Shown: positions 60,997 to 64,000 of the stretch, one piece after another
Layout of the letters: every line of letters starts with the position of its first letter
How positions within the stretch are numbered: position 1 is the stretch's first letter
Assembly (NCBI RefSeq): GCF_000972495.1
Contig: NZ_LATM01000001.1
Coordinates: forward strand, 331,241 to 395,240
DNA from: Hymenobacter terrenus
GTDB taxonomy: Bacteria > Bacteroidota > Bacteroidia > Cytophagales > Hymenobacteraceae
Length of the DNA: 64,000 nt
Direction: 5' to 3'
Translations under genes and position numbers: made by a program
The notes under the pieces: generated by a model
Seen by the model: only the letters and a program-made list of their open reading frames with translations
What the model was told of the DNA's origin: nothing
The model's database searches: none

Positions 60997-63438
60997 CTAC
61001 CGGGCGCGACTTTCTTCTTCGCTGCTGCCCGACGGTTGGCTCTTGCGACTGAAGGTGGACTGACCAAAGCTGTACGTGAACCGTAGCGTGGCCTGGCGGG
61101 AGTTGCGCCGCTGAATGATGTCGATGTCGATGTTCTGGAATTGGGTGGCAAACCGTTCGCGGTAGGTGTTGAAGATGTCGCTCACGTTGAGCTGCACGTT
61201 GCCGCGCTTCTGTAGCACGTTTTTCTGCAGGCCCAGCGATACCGTGCTGTTACCATAGACATTATATATATCGGAGGTGGTCGGTGAAGAGTAATCGTAT
61301 TTCACTTCCAGGCTGAAGTCTTTGGGGAGCGAGAAGCTCTGGCTACCATTGAAGGTGAACTGCCAGCCCTGGGTGTCGATGGTGCCCCCGTTGGGATAGT
61401 CCGATTTGGTTTGCAGACGTACTACCTGGGCATAATGCTGGGTTTTCCACCAAGAGGTTAGTGTGAGCGGGGCCGTCACATCGAACCAGTATTGCTGCTG
61501 CTCCCCGAGGTTGAAGCGCGTGTAGCGAATCACTTTGGTTTGGTCGTTTTGCAGGGGAATTTGTACAAACACGTCCTTATCGAGCACGTAATTCAGGCTA
61601 AAGAGCAGCGCTTTGTGCGTGTAAGTAAGGTTAGTGGTATTGTGCGTTACTGGCAGCAGAAACGGGTTTCCCTCGATATAACTGTAGTAGTCGGTATAGA
61701 GAGGAGCCGGATTGAGGTCGCCAAAGGCGGGCCGCGCCATTTTGCGGGAGAAACTGAGGTCGATGCTGTTCTGTTCGTTCAGCTTCTGCTGCAGCTTCAG
61801 GCTGGGCAGCCAGCGGAAATACTGCCGGTTGACGGTCTGGTTGAGCGTCAGGGAATTTCCGCGGGCACTAGTGTTCTCGACCCGCAGGCCAGCTTCCAGC
61901 TGCGTATTGCCCCAGGTCTGGCTCGTCTGCACATAAGCAGCCGTAATCTGTTCTTTGTAGCGGAAGCGGTTGCTGCGCGAAGCATCGTACACGTAGTCGC
62001 CGGTGGCGGCATCGCCCGCACGCAGCGAATCGTTGCGGACGTCGTTGGCCGAGCGGGTAAATACCAGCTTGGTGCCCAGCTCCAGCTTGCCGGTGCTGCC
62101 CCACGCCCGGCTGTAGTCGGCCCGCAGCGAGCGGATGGTGATGTCGGTGGCGAACTGGCCCGCCAGCACAAACGGCGCCCGGATAGCGGCCCCCTCAGTA
62201 GTGCGAAAATCATTCTGCAGCAAACTCCGGCTGGGCGTGCTGTAGGTGGCGTAGTCGGCAAAGGCCAGTAGCTTGTCGCCCCGGCTGTTGAGCGTACCAA
62301 TATAGTTGAGGTCGAAGGCGACGTTATCGGTCCGGGAGGTAGTCGTGCCCAGTACATCCAGCAGCGTCCTATCGGGCTGGGCGGCTCCGGGGGCTACATT
62401 GTCCTGCTCGGTTTGGCCGCGCTGGCGGCGGTTAGCTGGTGAGCGGTTGCCCTTAATGAAGACCCCAAGCTGGTGGTTTTGCGTGAGCAGGTAATCAGCC
62501 GAAAACTGGTACGACAAGGGCTTGCTGACGAACGTGAAGTCGCTGCTGCTATTGAAGCGCGTTGCAGCCTCCGCTGTACGCACATTGCGCAGATTGAGAT
62601 TCGTAAGATAGCCTGCATAACGCTGGTAGCCGAGTTGGCCGTAGTAGGCCCAGCGTTTTGTTTTGTAGGTGGCGCTGCCGCCGGCCTGCCCGCCATTCTG
62701 GCGTTTGTTGCGGCTGTAGGCGCTGTACAGGCTTCCTTTCCAGCCCAGCGTTTTGCTGCGCTTGAGCTTGATGTTGATGACGGCCCGCGTTTCGCCATCG
62801 AACTGCGCCGACGCATTATTGATTACCTCAACCTGCTCAATGTCGTCGGCTTGCAGGTTGCGCAGCTCCTCGGCCGTCATCGGCTGCTGCTTGCCGTCGA
62901 TATACACCACCGGTGCATAACGCCCGTTGACGCTGATGGCGCCCTCCTGATTCACGATCAGGCCCGGCGCCCGGCTGAGTACATCCAGGGCACTGGTGGC
63001 TACTTTAAACAAGGGATTCGACACGTTCAGCACGGTCTTGCCCATGGTGTGCTCAATGGCGGGCTTTTCTCCGGTCACCAGTACTTCACCCAAGGCTTGG
63101 CTTGAAGCCGCCAGGACCAGCGGCCCCAAATCGGTAGCTTGCTGGTGGGCCGCCACGGCCAGCGGAGCGCTGGTGTAGGTGGCAAAACCCATGGCCATGA
63201 TGCGGACCCGGTAGCGGCCGGTGGGCGGGGCCGTGACCGCAAACGTGCCGGTGGTATCGGTGGTACCCGCCTTAACCAGGCTGGAGTCGGCCGCAGCCAG
63301 CAGTAGCACAGTGGCGAATGGAACTGGCTGTTGATTGGCTTCGGTAACCCGGCCTTTGAAGAGGTGAGTGCCCGGTGTCTGGGCAGTGGTGGCGAGGGTA
63401 ACAAGGGTGAAAAGCAGCGTGCACCAGGCAAATTTCAT
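60997..63438 (-). CDS. Outer-membrane receptor of the TonB-dependent type
   Basis: An 813-aa protein. The signal peptide ends at about residue 19 (ATTAQ). A carboxypeptidase-regulatory-like domain follows (FKGRVTEANQQPVPFATVLLL, about 28-112), then a plug (SALDVLSRAPGLIVNQEGAISVNGRYAPVVYIDGKQQ) and a barrel of the outer-membrane-beta-barrel type 3, with FDLNYIGTLNSRGDKLLAFADY and ATLRFTYSFGQ near the end. A basic tail of about 20 residues after the last strand (SRKSQPSGSSEEESRAR) is unusual for a barrel C-terminus. Substrate unknown. An ABC permease gene lies upstream on the same strand. Confidence 0.87.
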   Translation of the reverse strand: MKFAWCTLLFTLVTLATTAQTPGTHLFKGRVTEANQQPVPFATVLLLAAADSSLVKAGTTDTTGTFAVTAPPTGRYRVRIMAMGFATYTSAPLAVAAHQQATDLGPLVLAASSQALGEVLVTGEKPAIEHTMGKTVLNVSNPLFKVATSALDVLSRAPGLIVNQEGAISVNGRYAPVVYIDGKQQPMTAEELRNLQADDIEQVEVINNASAQFDGETRAVINIKLKRSKTLGWKGSLYSAYSRNKRQNGGQAGGSATYKTKRWAYYGQLGYQRYAGYLTNLNLRNVRTAEAATRFNSSSDFTFVSKPLSYQFSADYLLTQNHQLGVFIKGNRSPANRRQRGQTEQDNVAPGAAQPDRTLLDVLGTTTSRTDNVAFDLNYIGTLNSRGDKLLAFADYATYSTPSRSLLQNDFRTTEGAAIRAPFVLAGQFATDITIRSLRADYSRAWGSTGKLELGTKLVFTRSANDVRNDSLRAGDAATGDYVYDASRSNRFRYKEQITAAYVQTSQTWGNTQLEAGLRVENTSARGNSLTLNQTVNRQYFRWLPSLKLQQKLNEQNSIDLSFSRKMARPAFGDLNPAPLYTDYYSYIEGNPFLLPVTHNTTNLTYTHKALLFSLNYVLDKDVFVQIPLQNDQTKVIRYTRFNLGEQQQYWFDVTAPLTLTSWWKTQHYAQVVRLQTKSDYPNGGTIDTQGWQFTFNGSQSFSLPKDFSLEVKYDYSSPTTSDIYNVYGNSTVSLGLQKNVLQKRGNVQLNVSDIFNTYRERFATQFQNIDIDIIQRRNSRQATLRFTYSFGQSTFSRKSQPSGSSEEESRAR

Positions 63439-63593
63439 GACAGACGATTGAGAGCGGTAATTGGTCTGCCAAAGAGGTGCTAATGCTGTGCCTCTTTATT
63501 AATCACTTTGCCTACAATCATTTACCCAAAATATAATTATTGAAAAGTGCTCGAAAACGAACACCTGATGCTCGGAAGCGAGCAGTCGGAACA

Positions 63594-64000
63594 CTATTTG
63601 GCGCGCAACGCCCGCGCCGGATTCGCCAGCGAGGCCCTGAGCGCGAGGTGGCCGATGGTAACTAGCGTGATGGCGGCAGTAGCAGCCAGCCCAACCAAAA
63701 ACAACCACGGATTGAGCTCCACATGGATGGCGTACTGATTGAGCCACTGCTGCATAAGCCAGCCACTAAGCGGCGCCGCCACGGCAAAGGCCACCCCAAT
63801 CAGCAGAGCAAATTCCCGCATGAACGCCCCAATAATCTGAGCAGGCTGGGCGCCAAACACCCGACGGATACCAATTTCCCGCGCACGCCGTTCCGCCAGA
63901 AACGCAATGAGCCCATACAAGCCCATACACCCAATGGCAAGGGCGACGCCACTCGCCAGCCGAACAATGGTCAGCTGCTGTTGCTCCTCTTTGTAAAATT
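63594..64000 (-). CDS. MacB/FtsX-type ABC transporter permease, C-terminal part
   Basis: The C-terminal 135 residues; the gene continues beyond the window end. Read from 64000 leftward, FYKEEQQQLTIVRLASGVALAIGCMGLYGLIAFLAERRAREIGIRRVFGA is the conserved loop between transmembrane helices of the FtsX fold (RAREIGIRRVFGA). Two more helices follow, ending in LRASLANPARALRAK. Such permeases of about 800 aa are frequent in Bacteroidota. The MacA-like adaptor at 50297-51703 has no local permease, so a link is conceivable but distance makes it weak. Confidence 0.88.
   Translation of the reverse strand, partial: FYKEEQQQLTIVRLASGVALAIGCMGLYGLIAFLAERRAREIGIRRVFGAQPAQIIGAFMREFALLIGVAFAVAAPLSGWLMQQWLNQYAIHVELNPWLFLVGLAATAAITLVTIGHLALRASLANPARALRAK

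Overview
The window looks like a chromosomal segment of a GC-rich member of the Bacteroidota, most likely Cytophagales close to Hymenobacter. This is an inference. It rests on Bacteroidota-type -7 promoter boxes (TAnnTTTG) in front of many genes, weak ribosome binding sites with frequent TTG and GTG starts, an Hc1-like histone, a DUF349 protein, an HU-CCDC81/SPOR protein, and TonB-dependent receptors with carboxypeptidase-like N-terminal domains. No replication, phage or conjugation functions are seen apart from housekeeping holA and gyrA.

Layout. 1-6.9 kb: tail of an alpha-oxoamine synthase-like enzyme, a small histone, tyrS, a metallo-beta-lactamase-fold hydrolase divergent from an HxlR regulator, holA, then a two-gene cassette (PD-(D/E)XK-like plus PIN-like) closed by a second, diverged copy of the holA 3' end, and a frameshifted ATP-grasp gene. 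7.0-7.3 kb: a cluster of alternating inverted repeats. 7.5-16.2 kb: an envelope block (1086-aa TPR protein, outer-membrane barrel, HU-CCDC81/SPOR protein, ExbB, ExbD, TonB-like). 16.2-22.4 kb: folC, trmB, a TrpF-like protein lacking the catalytic Cys, rpe and a TonB-dependent receptor. 22.7-30.4 kb: a complete histidine operon, hisG-hisDC(fused)-hisB-hisH-hisA-hisF-hisIE, headed by a 40-codon leader ORF with five consecutive His codons and competing hairpins. 30.5-33.5 kb: an AT-rich stretch with an unrecognised 339-aa gene, about 750 bp without a clear gene, and a TPR protein. 33.7-43.7 kb: gyrA, a small Cys-rich lipoprotein, an HD hydrolase, tRNA-Thr(TGT), a DUF349 protein, YqgE/AlgH, pdxH, a DUF1015 protein and maf. 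43.7-47.8 kb: two tandem polytopic glycosyltransferase-like proteins and a half-size EamA transporter. 48-54 kb: an AT-rich lipoprotein gene, gpsA, an RND/MacA-type adaptor with a TolC-type channel, and sdaAB. 54.4-64 kb: a tryptophan 2,3-dioxygenase family gene, a gene broken by an exact 224-bp tandem duplication, gene remnants including a LytTR tail, an MHS-type MFS transporter, a COG2509 FAD protein, a second outer-membrane receptor, and the end of a MacB/FtsX permease.

How the parts fit. The his operon is a full pathway with a self-contained attenuation signal. The 7.5-16.2 kb block reads as a proton-motive-force-driven envelope machine with periplasmic and septal partners. The least explained items are the holA-tail cassette, the repeat cluster at 7.0-7.3 kb, the hisDC fusion with its His-codon leader, and the exact duplication at 55.5 kb. 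All calls come from reading the sequence; no database search was run.
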